Assembly: GCA_910584385.1 (NCBI GenBank)
Contig: CAJUAK010000015.1
Coordinates: 1-47,957, forward strand
DNA: 47,957 nt
Source of the DNA: an uncultured Alphaproteobacteria bacterium
GTDB lineage: Bacteria > Pseudomonadota > Alphaproteobacteria > RF32 > CAG-239
Reading direction: 5' to 3'
Below the pieces are notes generated by a model. That model saw nothing but the letters and a program-made list of their open reading frames with translations. It did no database searches and was not told the DNA's origin. Shown one piece after another: positions 7,679 through 15,413 of the stretch. The first letter of the stretch is position 1. Every line of letters begins with the position of its first letter. The position numbers and the translations under genes were made by a program.

Positions 7679-8575
7679 TTAAATATTTCGGGAATAGATG
7701 TAATCAGCCAGCTCTGCCAGCGGTTCCGCTCCAAAAGAAAATACTTTTAAGCTTTCTTTGGCTTCCGTTATCAGCTTTTGAGCAATTTCTTTTGCTTGTT
7801 CCAACCCGTAGCAGGATACAAAAGTCGCCTTGCCCTGGACTGCGTCTTTGCCAAGGGTTTTGCCCATCAGGGCAGCATCTCCCTCAACATCAAGAATATC
7901 ATCCACAATTTGAAAAGCGGTGCCGATTTTGCGGGCATAAGTGCTTAAAGCTTCAAATTGTTTCTCATTTGCCTTGCCGATAATTGCGCCGGCTTCGCAG
8001 GCATAACGGATGAGCGCGCCTGTTTTCATTTCTTCTATGTCGGCGATAAGCTTTTCCTGATTAATATCTTTGGGAGCGGTTTCGGCATATAAGTCCAGGC
8101 ATTGCCCGGCAATCATCCCTTGCTGCCATCCGGCCAGGAATGATAATTTTTCGGTGAGTTGGCAGCGGATTTCTGCAGAAAGGGGAGCTGTGGCAATCAG
8201 GCGGAATGCTTCTGTAAGAAGCCCGTCTCCTGCCAAGATGGCCGTTGCTTCGCCATATTGTTTGTGGCATGTGGGATGTCCGCGGCGCAAATCGTCGTTA
8301 TCCATGGCCGGCAAGTCGTCATGAATGAGCGAATAGGTGTGCAGCATTTCAAGGGATGCACCGATTTGTGCCGGAGCAGGGAAGAGCGGGACGCCGAAAA
8401 GGGCGGCGCAGCGGTAAACCAAAAAAGGGCGCAATCTTTTGCCGCCGTTCGTTAATGAATAGCGGCCGGCTTCCATAACCTTTTTTTCCGGCCCCTGCGG
8501 GAAATTAAACAGGCTTTCGAGATATGGCGTGAAAACCTGGTTAAATTCTTTAAGCTGTGTTTTAATATCGGTCAT
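7679..8575 (-). CDS. ispA: Polyprenyl (farnesyl) diphosphate synthase
   Basis: A 298-residue trans-prenyltransferase that condenses IPP with DMAPP/GPP to farnesyl diphosphate, the precursor of undecaprenyl phosphate and quinone tails. The first aspartate-rich motif is LIHDDLPAMDNDDLRRG and the second is QIVDDILDVEGD; GGKRLRPFLV binds IPP. The spacing of the first motif (DDLPAMD) is typical of bacterial IspA. It lies 4 bases after xseB on the minus strand, the usual xseB-ispA order; dxs, which often follows, is not present here. Chain length is inferred from family resemblance. Confidence 0.95.
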   Translation of the reverse strand: MTDIKTQLKEFNQVFTPYLESLFNFPQGPEKKVMEAGRYSLTNGGKRLRPFLVYRCAALFGVPLFPAPAQIGASLEMLHTYSLIHDDLPAMDNDDLRRGHPTCHKQYGEATAILAGDGLLTEAFRLIATAPLSAEIRCQLTEKLSFLAGWQQGMIAGQCLDLYAETAPKDINQEKLIADIEEMKTGALIRYACEAGAIIGKANEKQFEALSTYARKIGTAFQIVDDILDVEGDAALMGKTLGKDAVQGKATFVSCYGLEQAKEIAQKLITEAKESLKVFSFGAEPLAELADYIYSRNI

Positions 8576-8579
8576 TCTT

Positions 8580-8828
8580 TTATTCCATCGGCGGCAGTTC
8601 CGCAGTGGTCAGGCTGCCGTCCGCTTTAACTTCGATTTTTTCAATTTTAAGCCGGGCATTTTGCAATTTGCTTTCGCACAAATTTTTTAATTTTATGGCT
8701 TTTTCATAAGCTTTGACGGCGTCATCCAGTTTAATGCGCCCGCCTTCAAGGTCGCGGACGATGGTTTCCAGTTCGGCAAGGGCTTCTTCAAAGCTTAATT
8801 CCTGTTTTGTTTCTTCGGTCATTGTCAT
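8580..8828 (-). CDS. xseB: Exodeoxyribonuclease VII small subunit
   Basis: An 82-residue protein with the XseB signature FEEALAELETIVRDLEGG, then LDDAVKAYEKAIKL and LCESKLQNARLKIEKI. XseB subunits wrap along the XseA catalytic subunit to form the nuclease that trims single-stranded DNA. It overlaps no neighbour and is followed 4 bases later by ispA. A GGAGAATG context marks the start; ATG 8828 and ATG 8822 are both possible. xseA is not in the window. Confidence 0.95.
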   Translation of the reverse strand: MTMTEETKQELSFEEALAELETIVRDLEGGRIKLDDAVKAYEKAIKLKNLCESKLQNARLKIEKIEVKADGSLTTAELPPME

Positions 8829-8984
8829 TCTCCTTTGGCCGTTAGTTTAGGTCTTCTAAAACCTAATGTCAACTTTGGTTTAACAGCCTTATGTATAGCT
8901 GGAAATTAGTTTTGCTACAACTATGCGGGCGGCGTGTTTTATGCTAATTTAGAAATTGAAATATTAGTGAGGGTGAGGTGTAGG

Positions 8985-9269
8985 ATGAAACAGACAGCAT
9001 TGGCTGCGGCTACAAAAATATTGAAGGCCGCCGGAAACTTGAAACGGCTTGAAATTTTATTTATCCTTCGGGATAAGGAACTTCATGTCGGCCAATTGCA
9101 GAAAATGGTGGACTTGAGCCAGTCTGCCCTTTCTCAACATTTGGCAATTTTGCGGGAGGAAAATATTGTAAAAACACGCAGGGAAGCGCAGGTTATTTTC
9201 TATTCTATCTGCGATTCTAAAATTGTCAGGCTGTTGGGGCTTTTGGAAGATATGTATGCCGCCGTTTAG
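8985..9269 (+). CDS. ArsR-type winged-helix transcriptional regulator
   Basis: A 94-residue winged helix-turn-helix protein. The DNA-recognition part reads VDLSQSALSQHLAILREENIV, followed by a beta wing (TRREAQVIFYSI). The helix that carries the CVC metal site in ArsR/SmtB reads ELHVGQLQ, with no Cys, so metal sensing at that position is lost. The closest general type is the redox or metal-independent ArsR branch, but I cannot name a subgroup. ATG 8985 is chosen over GTG 8934 because of GAGGTGTAGG just upstream. It overlaps the end of rnd by 4 bases in convergent orientation. The target is unknown. Confidence 0.85.
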   Translation: MKQTALAAATKILKAAGNLKRLEILFILRDKELHVGQLQKMVDLSQSALSQHLAILREENIVKTRREAQVIFYSICDSKIVRLLGLLEDMYAAV

Positions 9270-10423
9270 TTTAAGCCGGTAAATTCAATTTTTTTGGTTT
9301 GGGGATTATATGCGATATGGAGCTCGCCGTTGCGGAGAGCCAGAGCATAGTCCCCAAATATTTTTTTGCGCCAGCCTTTTAAAATGGGATTGTTTTTATC
9401 GTGAAAACAGCTGAAGGCTTTCAAATCGTCATCGGCGGCAATGAGCCTTGGAACAATGCCTTCTGCCTGGCTGCGTATTTTAAGCAGCAGCCGCAGCAGT
9501 TCGCACAAAGATGTGCAGCCATGCGAAATTTTGGCTTCTGCGGGAAGGGAGACATAGTCTTTAGGGGAAATGCCATCGCATTTGCAGATGACTTCTAAAA
9601 TTTCTCCGGCGAGTTTACCGGTTGCGATGTCCTTGCGGATGCCTCTGGTTTGTTCCAATTCTTCCGCCGAATGAGGGTTGGCGGCGGCGATATTCAGCAA
9701 CATCTCGTCTTTAATCAGAGACTGCCTGGGGGTGTTTTTGCGCATGGAACGCTTTTCCCGCCAGGCGGCAAGCTCCCTTAAAATAGTTAAAAAGTGAGGG
9801 TTGTGGGAACGATGTTTGATTTTTTTCCAAACCTCAAAAGGTTTCACCTGATAGGTTTCAGGATTGGAAAGAATGTCCATTTCTTCGCTTATCCATTCGC
9901 CGCGTTTGTTTTTTTGGAGTTCATTATCAAGATATTGGTATATCTTGATAAGATGCGTAACATCGGAAAGCGCATATTGAAGCTGTGTTTCGTTTAACGG
10001 GCGCCGGCTCCAGTCAGAAAGGCGGGAGGTTTTGTCCAGTGAAATGCGGCAAATGGCGGCAACGAGGCTTTCATAACTTGCTGCTTCGCCAAAGCCGCAA
10101 ACCATGGCGGCAACCTGCGTGTCAAATAAAGGCGCCGGAATTTTGCCGCAAAGGTTATAGATGATTTCAATATCCTGGCGTCCGGAGTGAAAAACTTTTG
10201 TGATATTTTCATTTTGCATTAAATCAAGAAATGCCTGCAAGTTTATATCGGGTGCCAGAGGGTCGACGATGGCCGAATCGGATAAAGAGCCGATTTGTAT
10301 GAGGCAAAGTTTTGCATAATAGCTGTGTTCGCGCAGAAATTCTAAATCTACAGTAATAAATTTTTCTTTTTGGAGCTTTTCGCAAAAAGCTTTTAAGTCT
10401 TCAGTCGTTTCTATAAAAGTCAT
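9266..10423 (-). CDS. rnd: Ribonuclease D
   Basis: A 385-residue DEDDy 3'-5' exoribonuclease that trims tRNA precursors and other RNAs. Exo I is VDLEFLREHSYY, Exo II lies in VFHSGRQDIEIIYNLC, and Exo III is YALSDVTHLIKIY with the catalytic Tyr/Asp pattern. An HRDC domain (LAAWREKRSMRKNTPRQSLI onward) follows at about residues 210-290. Length fits the family. The gene is next to aspS (divergent, with one small gene between), as in many alphaproteobacteria. Confidence 0.95.
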   Translation of the reverse strand: MTFIETTEDLKAFCEKLQKEKFITVDLEFLREHSYYAKLCLIQIGSLSDSAIVDPLAPDINLQAFLDLMQNENITKVFHSGRQDIEIIYNLCGKIPAPLFDTQVAAMVCGFGEAASYESLVAAICRISLDKTSRLSDWSRRPLNETQLQYALSDVTHLIKIYQYLDNELQKNKRGEWISEEMDILSNPETYQVKPFEVWKKIKHRSHNPHFLTILRELAAWREKRSMRKNTPRQSLIKDEMLLNIAAANPHSAEELEQTRGIRKDIATGKLAGEILEVICKCDGISPKDYVSLPAEAKISHGCTSLCELLRLLLKIRSQAEGIVPRLIAADDDLKAFSCFHDKNNPILKGWRKKIFGDYALALRNGELHIAYNPQTKKIEFTGLN

Positions 10424-10594
10424 ATCTTTGCCGCTTTTGTTTTAATTCAGCTCTTTTTTATCTGTTTTCTGCAGAATAGTAAAGCTTTTTTAAAAATGAA
10501 TTTTAAATCTTGATTTTTTTGTCCAGATATGTTATTTGTCTAACATAAATCATATCATTATAAAGTAAATGTCTCATTGTAAAATTATTTTCTT

Positions 10595-11002
10595 ATGAAG
10601 ATTTTCGTTTCAAGAAAAATCACTGAGGTGGCTAAACTTCATTCCCTGCCGCCCCGCATTAAAGCGACCCGTGCCTTTATGGCAACACCTTGCGGCTTGC
10701 AGGAAGGCGTCGTTCTGGAAGGGCATAATCTGTTTTCAAGGGTCATATCCCGCTTGGCAGGCTTTTCCATGGTTGTCCCTTTGGACAATATCGAAACTGA
10801 GGACTGCCGCCGGTTGTCTTATGATCTGCGGAAAAACGCTACGAAAGCCTATGAGGCTCTGGTGCCGCTCTGCAATGCTGAAAAGCTGCCGTATGATATC
10901 ATGCTGATCCTTTACCTCAAGGATGATCAGACAGTCTTCTGCGCAACGACGGAAGACGAGCCCGTACGCATAGACGACCTCTGTGATTTCCTTGGCTTCT
11001 GA
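10595..11002 (+). CDS. Conserved-looking hypothetical protein
   Basis: A 135-residue soluble protein without signal or membrane segment, starting MKIFVSRKITEVAKLHSLPP. I recognise no domain. It contains a central Arg/Asp-rich helix (ETEDCRRLSYDLRKNATKAYEALVPLC) and a C-terminal acidic end. It is probably real because it is followed by a strong terminator and has typical codon use for the neighbours. It stands alone between rnd (divergent) and aspS. No clear ribosome-binding site precedes the ATG (upstream is TTATTTTCTT), so the start is uncertain. Confidence 0.6.
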   Translation: MKIFVSRKITEVAKLHSLPPRIKATRAFMATPCGLQEGVVLEGHNLFSRVISRLAGFSMVVPLDNIETEDCRRLSYDLRKNATKAYEALVPLCNAEKLPYDIMLILYLKDDQTVFCATTEDEPVRIDDLCDFLGF

Positions 11003-11028
11003 AAGCCAAATTTTCAAAATCGACTGTT

Positions 11029-11063
11029 AAAGGAGTTAAGGCGCCCGCCTTGCTCCTTTTTTT
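11029..11063 (+). terminator. Rho-independent terminator
   Basis: Nested stems AAGGAG/CTCCTT and AAGGCG/CGCCTT precede a run of seven T. It ends the 10595-11002 gene. Confidence 0.88.
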
Positions 11064-11146
11064 GTTTTTAAGAAGATATTTGTTGCTTTTGAGTTTATTT
11101 GATTCTAAAACAATTGCATTGATGAAATAATTATACAGAGGATGAA

Positions 11147-12913
11147 ATGAATCAATATCGTACCCATACTTGCGGGCAGCTGCGCGCGGAAGATGCTAAT
11201 AAAAATGTGAAAATTGCCGGATGGATTCATCGTAAAAGGAATCTGGGCAGCCTTTGTTTTGTCGATGTGCGCGACCATTATGGAATTACCCAATGTGTGG
11301 TAGACAGCTCTTCTGATTTATTTTCAAAAATTGAATCTCTGCGCCCCGAATCCGTTATTGGCGTGAGCGGTGTGGTCGCACTCCGGGAAAGCGTTAATAA
11401 AAACATGCCGACCGGCGATATTGAAATCAAGGTTTCTGATATTGAAGTCCATTCCCAGGCGGATGTGCTTCCTTTCCAAATTGCGATTGAAGATGATGCC
11501 CCGGAAGAAATTCGCCTGAAATACCGTTTTTTGGATTTGCGCAAGGAGAGAATCCATAACAATATTATGCTGCGCTCAAAAGTTATTGCCCGCATGCGCG
11601 AGCTGATGCGCGAGCAAGGGTTTACGGAATATCAAACGCCGATTTTAACGGCATCGTCTCCGGAAGGGGCGCGCGACTTTTTGGTGCCTTCCCGTATTAA
11701 TCCTGGAAAATTTTATGCTTTGCCGCAGGCGCCGCAGCAGTTTAAGCAGCTGCTTATGGTTTCGGGCTTTGACAGATATTTTCAGATTGCCCCTTGTTTT
11801 CGTGATGAAGATCCGCGCGCGGACCGCAGTCCCGGAGAATTTTATCAGTTAGATATGGAAATGAGCTTTGCGACCCAAGAAGACGTTTTTGCCGCGATTG
11901 AACATACGATGGGCGCAATTTTTAACGAATTTGCAAATGGCAAAAAAGTTGATCAGGCGCCGTTTATCCGCATTCCTTTTAAGGAAGCAATGCTGAAATA
12001 TGGTTCGGATAAGCCGGATTTGCGCAATCCGCTGGTGATTGAAGATGTTACGCCGTTCTTTGGCGAAAGCGGCTTTGGCGTTTATGACGGTTTGGTCAAA
12101 GAAGGTGCCCAGGTTCGGGCAATTAAGGTTTCCGGCATTGCAGACAAGCCGCGTTCTTTCTTTGATAAGCTTGATGCTTATGCGAAAGAAGAGGGAATGG
12201 GCGGCATTGCCTATGTTGCGCTTTCTTCCAATGGTGCCAAAGGAATTTCCCGTTTCTTCAGCGAAGATAAGTTAAATGAGCTCCGCAGCCTGCTGAACCT
12301 CAAGGATGGCGACGCCGCCCTGTTTATGGCAGGCAAGGGGCTGAAGCTGAGCAAGTTCGCCGGCAGAGTCCGTTTGAAATTAGGCGAAGAATTGGATATT
12401 TGTGAGAAGAATGCCTTTAGAATCTGTTGGATTGTTGATTTTCCGTTCTATGAAGAAAACGAAGAAACAGGTGCTGTTGAATTTTCTCATAATCCGTTTT
12501 CTATGCCGCAAGGCGGTATGGATGCTTTGCTGAACAAAAATCCGCTGGATATTTTGGCTTATCAATATGATATGGTTTGCAACGGTGTGGAATTGGCGAG
12601 CGGTGCCGTGCGCAACCATCAGCCGGAAATTATGTATAAGGCGTTTGAAATTGCCGGTTATGACAACAGCGTCGTGGATAATAAGTTTGGCGGAATGATT
12701 AGCGCATTTAAATATGGCGCGCCTCCACACGCCGGATGCGCCCCCGGAATCGACCGTACGGTTATGCTGCTTTTGGATGAGCCGATTATCAGGGATGTCA
12801 TTTTATTCCCGCTGAATGGCAAAGCTCAGGATTTGATGATGCAGGCACCCAATGTGGTTACGCAGCAGCAGCTTGATGAATTACACATTAAGATTGTTGA
12901 AAAAGAAAAATAA
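11147..12913 (+). CDS. aspS: Aspartyl-tRNA synthetase (bacterial type)
   Basis: A 588-residue class II synthetase. It has the OB-fold anticodon-binding domain at 1-110 (THTCGQLRAEDANKNVKIAG), motif 2 as FRDEDPRADRSPGEFYQLD, the bacterial GAD insertion around residues 290-410, and motif 3 as HAGCAPGIDRTVMLLL. Segments such as TASSPEGARDFLVPSR and FYALPQAPQQFKQLLMVSG are typical. Many alphaproteobacterial enzymes of this type are non-discriminating and also charge tRNA-Asn for GatCAB; whether that holds here cannot be read from the window. GAGGATG context marks the start and a strong terminator follows. Confidence 0.97.
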   Translation: MNQYRTHTCGQLRAEDANKNVKIAGWIHRKRNLGSLCFVDVRDHYGITQCVVDSSSDLFSKIESLRPESVIGVSGVVALRESVNKNMPTGDIEIKVSDIEVHSQADVLPFQIAIEDDAPEEIRLKYRFLDLRKERIHNNIMLRSKVIARMRELMREQGFTEYQTPILTASSPEGARDFLVPSRINPGKFYALPQAPQQFKQLLMVSGFDRYFQIAPCFRDEDPRADRSPGEFYQLDMEMSFATQEDVFAAIEHTMGAIFNEFANGKKVDQAPFIRIPFKEAMLKYGSDKPDLRNPLVIEDVTPFFGESGFGVYDGLVKEGAQVRAIKVSGIADKPRSFFDKLDAYAKEEGMGGIAYVALSSNGAKGISRFFSEDKLNELRSLLNLKDGDAALFMAGKGLKLSKFAGRVRLKLGEELDICEKNAFRICWIVDFPFYEENEETGAVEFSHNPFSMPQGGMDALLNKNPLDILAYQYDMVCNGVELASGAVRNHQPEIMYKAFEIAGYDNSVVDNKFGGMISAFKYGAPPHAGCAPGIDRTVMLLLDEPIIRDVILFPLNGKAQDLMMQAPNVVTQQQLDELHIKIVEKEK

Positions 12914-12914
12914 T

Positions 12915-12945
12915 AAAAAAGCAGCTCGATGAGCTGCTTTTTTTT
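12915..12945 (+). terminator. Rho-independent terminator after aspS
   Basis: AAAAAAGCAGCTC and GAGCTGCTTTTTT form a perfect stem with a 3-base loop and an extended T-run. Confidence 0.93.
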
Positions 12946-12954
12946 AGGCTTTTA

Positions 12955-12983
12955 TTGATTTGTTAATTTATCTATGATATAAT
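12955..12983 (+). promoter_or_regulatory. Strong sigma70-type promoter
   Basis: TTGATT at 12955-12960, a 17-bp spacer and a perfect TATAAT at 12978-12983, about 20 bases before the GTG of the 591-residue gene. The -10 context ATCTATGATATAAT is repeated exactly at the promoter at 38829-38857. Confidence 0.8.
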
Positions 12984-13003
12984 AGACAAAAAGGACAAAT
13001 AAA

Positions 13004-14779
13004 GTGGCTGATTTATTAAAAAAAATAAAAGCAAAAAATTTAAATCCGGTCAGGGGAAACCGCCCGCCGGCGGAAACTCTGCGCCAGCCGGAAGACAAGC
13101 GCTTTGCTTCAGAAAAAGAAAATCTTGAGCTGGCTGCTGCGGCAGAAGCTTATCTTATTTTTCAGCATTTTCACGATAATCCGGACTTTGCCCGCAAAAA
13201 AATTGTTGATTTTTTGCAAGAATCGGGAAGTTATCTTGATAAGAAAAATGAAGCCTCGCCATTTGAGTTTTCTTTAACGGAGCCGGAAAAGGGATTTAAT
13301 TATTGGAAAGACTTATCCCCAAAAGCGCAAAACTTGTTTAAGGCCATGAAGTCGCAGCGCGATGCCGAAGCTTTTTTAAAAACGCGCTTAGACAGGAACG
13401 GCTTGTCTTTGGACGAGTTTGTGGAACGCCTGCAGATTGATAAAGAAACAAGGCGGGTTACGCGGATAGACTTTAACGGTTGTGTTAACCTTCCGGAAGA
13501 TTTTAACCTTTCCGCCGAGTATGCTGCAATCAGCACAAAAACAGATTTAAAAGATGAAAAACAGCTGGCCCAAGACGGCGAAATTTGCAATGATGAGCTG
13601 ATAAACGGCCGTTTGGCGCAAATTTATGATTTGGATAAATGCCCGGCTTGGCAAAAATTTGCAAAATTTGAAAGTTTTCGCAAGAAAGAAAACTTAATCC
13701 GCCGTGCGATGTATGCTTGCGAAATTGATAACCGGCAGCTTGAAAATCTTAATGTATTTGATATTGAGCACATGCTCTGCCGTTATCATGATTTTCAGAT
13801 GAAAAAGCCAGAATACAGCCGCGGGCGTTTTTCCTATCAGGAAGGTTTACCGCAAAGCGTGAAGATTTTTGACAATTCCAGAAACCCATATGACCATGAT
13901 TTGCCTTTTGACGGCGCAAAGGCTTTTGCCGTTAAAAATTTCATTAACAACCACGAGGAAGAATTTGTTGCTTATTTGAAGGAAATGGGCGTTTCTGAAA
14001 AAACGGAGATAAATCCACGCACAGGAAAAGAAGAAAGCGATATCAGCCGTGCCGTTGCAACAATGAAAAGGGGAAATCTGCCAAAAGTACAGCTTCCCGA
14101 AGGGCGCTATCTGGAAGGGACCGTTCATCATGAAGTGGCAATCCAAGATGCCGGGTATCTGGATGATGTTACCCAAGTTAACCATTGGTCAAATATGCGG
14201 ATTATTTTTGATGTTAAAAAAGGAAATCTTAAGAATTTGCGCAATGTCCGTTCGCAGGAAGTTGCCCTCGCAAAAGAATATGACTTTAAATCTTTAACGG
14301 AAAATCCGGAAAAAGCCTCCCAGACAATCAAAGATATTTTTAGCAAACAGAATTATTTTATTCGCAAAATGTTGAAATTTGATATGAATCTGGATGAAGA
14401 ACGCGTTGATAAAATTATGGATTCTGCCAAGGAGGGAAAGCTTCCCCGTTTTGACTTGGATGAAACGCAGTATTTGAGATTTTCTATTAAAAAAGTCGGG
14501 GATGAATACCGGCTTGCCGCCCAGCCTGTGAAAAAAGAGGCGGGAATGGTTCATAACCGCATTTTCCACGGAATTATGAACAGGAAAAAAAGCACAACAG
14601 GAAACCTGTTGCAACGGGTTATGACAAAATATAAAGAGAATTTGAAACCTTATTGCATTTTGGGCAGTATGAAAAAAATCATTTATCAAAATGATAAAGA
14701 TTTGTCTGCCAAACGTGATTATGGAAAAAATCGGGAACAAGGGAGCGCTTATCGTGAAAAATTTAGCCGCCGTGCTTGA
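13004..14779 (+). CDS. Large cytosolic protein of unknown function, overlapping a SUKH-like gene
   Basis: A 591-residue, highly charged, mostly helical protein with no signal peptide or membrane segment. The start is GTG 13004 behind AAGGA. It opens with MADLLKKIKAKNLNPVRGNRP, has a long Lys/Glu-rich body and ends in a basic region (HNRIFHGIMNRKKSTTG through YREKFSRRA). A His-rich stretch LEGTVHHEVAIQDAG lies near residue 370. I recognise no family or catalytic motif. Its last 26 bases overlap the downstream SUKH/YrhA-like gene in another frame, so the two are translationally coupled. SUKH proteins often neutralise toxins, but this protein shows no toxin domain I can name; effector-immunity is only one possibility. 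Confidence 0.75.
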   Translation: MADLLKKIKAKNLNPVRGNRPPAETLRQPEDKRFASEKENLELAAAAEAYLIFQHFHDNPDFARKKIVDFLQESGSYLDKKNEASPFEFSLTEPEKGFNYWKDLSPKAQNLFKAMKSQRDAEAFLKTRLDRNGLSLDEFVERLQIDKETRRVTRIDFNGCVNLPEDFNLSAEYAAISTKTDLKDEKQLAQDGEICNDELINGRLAQIYDLDKCPAWQKFAKFESFRKKENLIRRAMYACEIDNRQLENLNVFDIEHMLCRYHDFQMKKPEYSRGRFSYQEGLPQSVKIFDNSRNPYDHDLPFDGAKAFAVKNFINNHEEEFVAYLKEMGVSEKTEINPRTGKEESDISRAVATMKRGNLPKVQLPEGRYLEGTVHHEVAIQDAGYLDDVTQVNHWSNMRIIFDVKKGNLKNLRNVRSQEVALAKEYDFKSLTENPEKASQTIKDIFSKQNYFIRKMLKFDMNLDEERVDKIMDSAKEGKLPRFDLDETQYLRFSIKKVGDEYRLAAQPVKKEAGMVHNRIFHGIMNRKKSTTGNLLQRVMTKYKENLKPYCILGSMKKIIYQNDKDLSAKRDYGKNREQGSAYREKFSRRA

Positions 14780-15158
14780 TGAATATGAAGATGTGGAAAA
14801 AGGGGAACCTTTAGATATTCTTCTTTTGCCGGATTATAACAAATTGTTGTCATTACAAAAATTGCCGCTTGTTCCGGACAAATGGCTGGCATTGCTTAAG
14901 GAATTTAACGGCCTTTGGCATGATGGCGCGGCAATTTTGGCGGTGGCGCCTGATGGCAGCGTGTTTGGCGATATTTTGGAATACAGCCTGCATGATGCGC
15001 CTATCCCGGGGGTTTTAGTTTTGGGGTATGATGAATTTGAATATCTGCTTTATGATGAAACGGTGCATAAATACCAGTTTTATGACAAGGCGGAGGGAAA
15101 TATAACTTACCAAACGGCGGAAGCCGAGGCGGCAGCAGCGCGGTTGTTAAAAATATGA
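14754..15158 (+). CDS. SMI1/KNR4 (SUKH)-superfamily YrhA-like protein
   Basis: A 134-residue protein whose middle (DKWLALLKEFNGLWHDGAAI, then GDILEY and VLGYDEFEYLLYDE) matches the pattern of SUKH/YrhA proteins: a helix ending in NGL-x-x-G, then beta strands with an aromatic-acidic signature. SUKH proteins are frequent immunity partners of secreted toxins but also occur as stand-alone proteins. GTG 14754 is preferred over the in-frame ATG 14691 because AAGGGA sits 8 bases upstream. The gene starts inside the end of the 591-residue gene. The family is moderately certain; the function is open. Confidence 0.7.
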   Translation: MKNLAAVLDEYEDVEKGEPLDILLLPDYNKLLSLQKLPLVPDKWLALLKEFNGLWHDGAAILAVAPDGSVFGDILEYSLHDAPIPGVLVLGYDEFEYLLYDETVHKYQFYDKAEGNITYQTAEAEAAAARLLKI

Positions 15159-15177
15159 TTATTTTTGTAAAAAATAT

Positions 15178-15206
15178 TTGACTTCTTTAGGAAAACGGCA
15201 TAAATA
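15178..15206 (+). promoter_or_regulatory. Promoter of tRNA-Gln
   Basis: TTGACT at 15178-15183 and TAAATA at 15201-15206 with a 17-bp spacer, 18 bases before the mature tRNA. Confidence 0.7.
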
Positions 15207-15224
15207 TGTAGCCGAAGTTCTTAT

Positions 15225-15298
15225 TGCTTCATCGTCTAATGGTAGGACAGCGGACTCTGACTCCGTTAATCTTGGTTCGAATCCAGGTGAAGCAGCCA
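15225..15298 (+). tRNA. tRNA-Gln (anticodon CTG)
   Basis: A 74-base tRNA with encoded CCA (15296-15298). Acceptor arms TGCTTCA (15225-15231) and TGAAGCA (15288-15294) pair perfectly. The anticodon loop CTCTGAC places CTG at 15257-15259, reading CAG. The T-loop GGTTCGAATCC is canonical. The 5' U and weak first acceptor pair are usual for glutamine tRNAs. It has its own promoter and a terminator whose stem begins at the CCA itself. Confidence 0.97.
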
Positions 15299-15337
15299 TA
15301 ACAAAACACCCCGCTTTTGCGGGGTGTTTTGTTATGG
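15296..15337. terminator. 19-bp perfect palindromic terminator after tRNA-Gln
   Basis: Arms 15296-15314 and 15319-15337 are perfect inverted repeats around loop TTTT, with a GC core CACCCCGC. The first arm starts with the tRNA's encoded CCA. T-rich on both sides, it may also stop the flagellin-like gene from the other strand. Confidence 0.93.
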
Positions 15338-15413
15338 CTATTAGAATCCTGAAAAGGTTCGGATTTTGACAGGTGATGTTTCTGCCGGTGAGAAACAGAG
15401 AGTACTTATTAAG

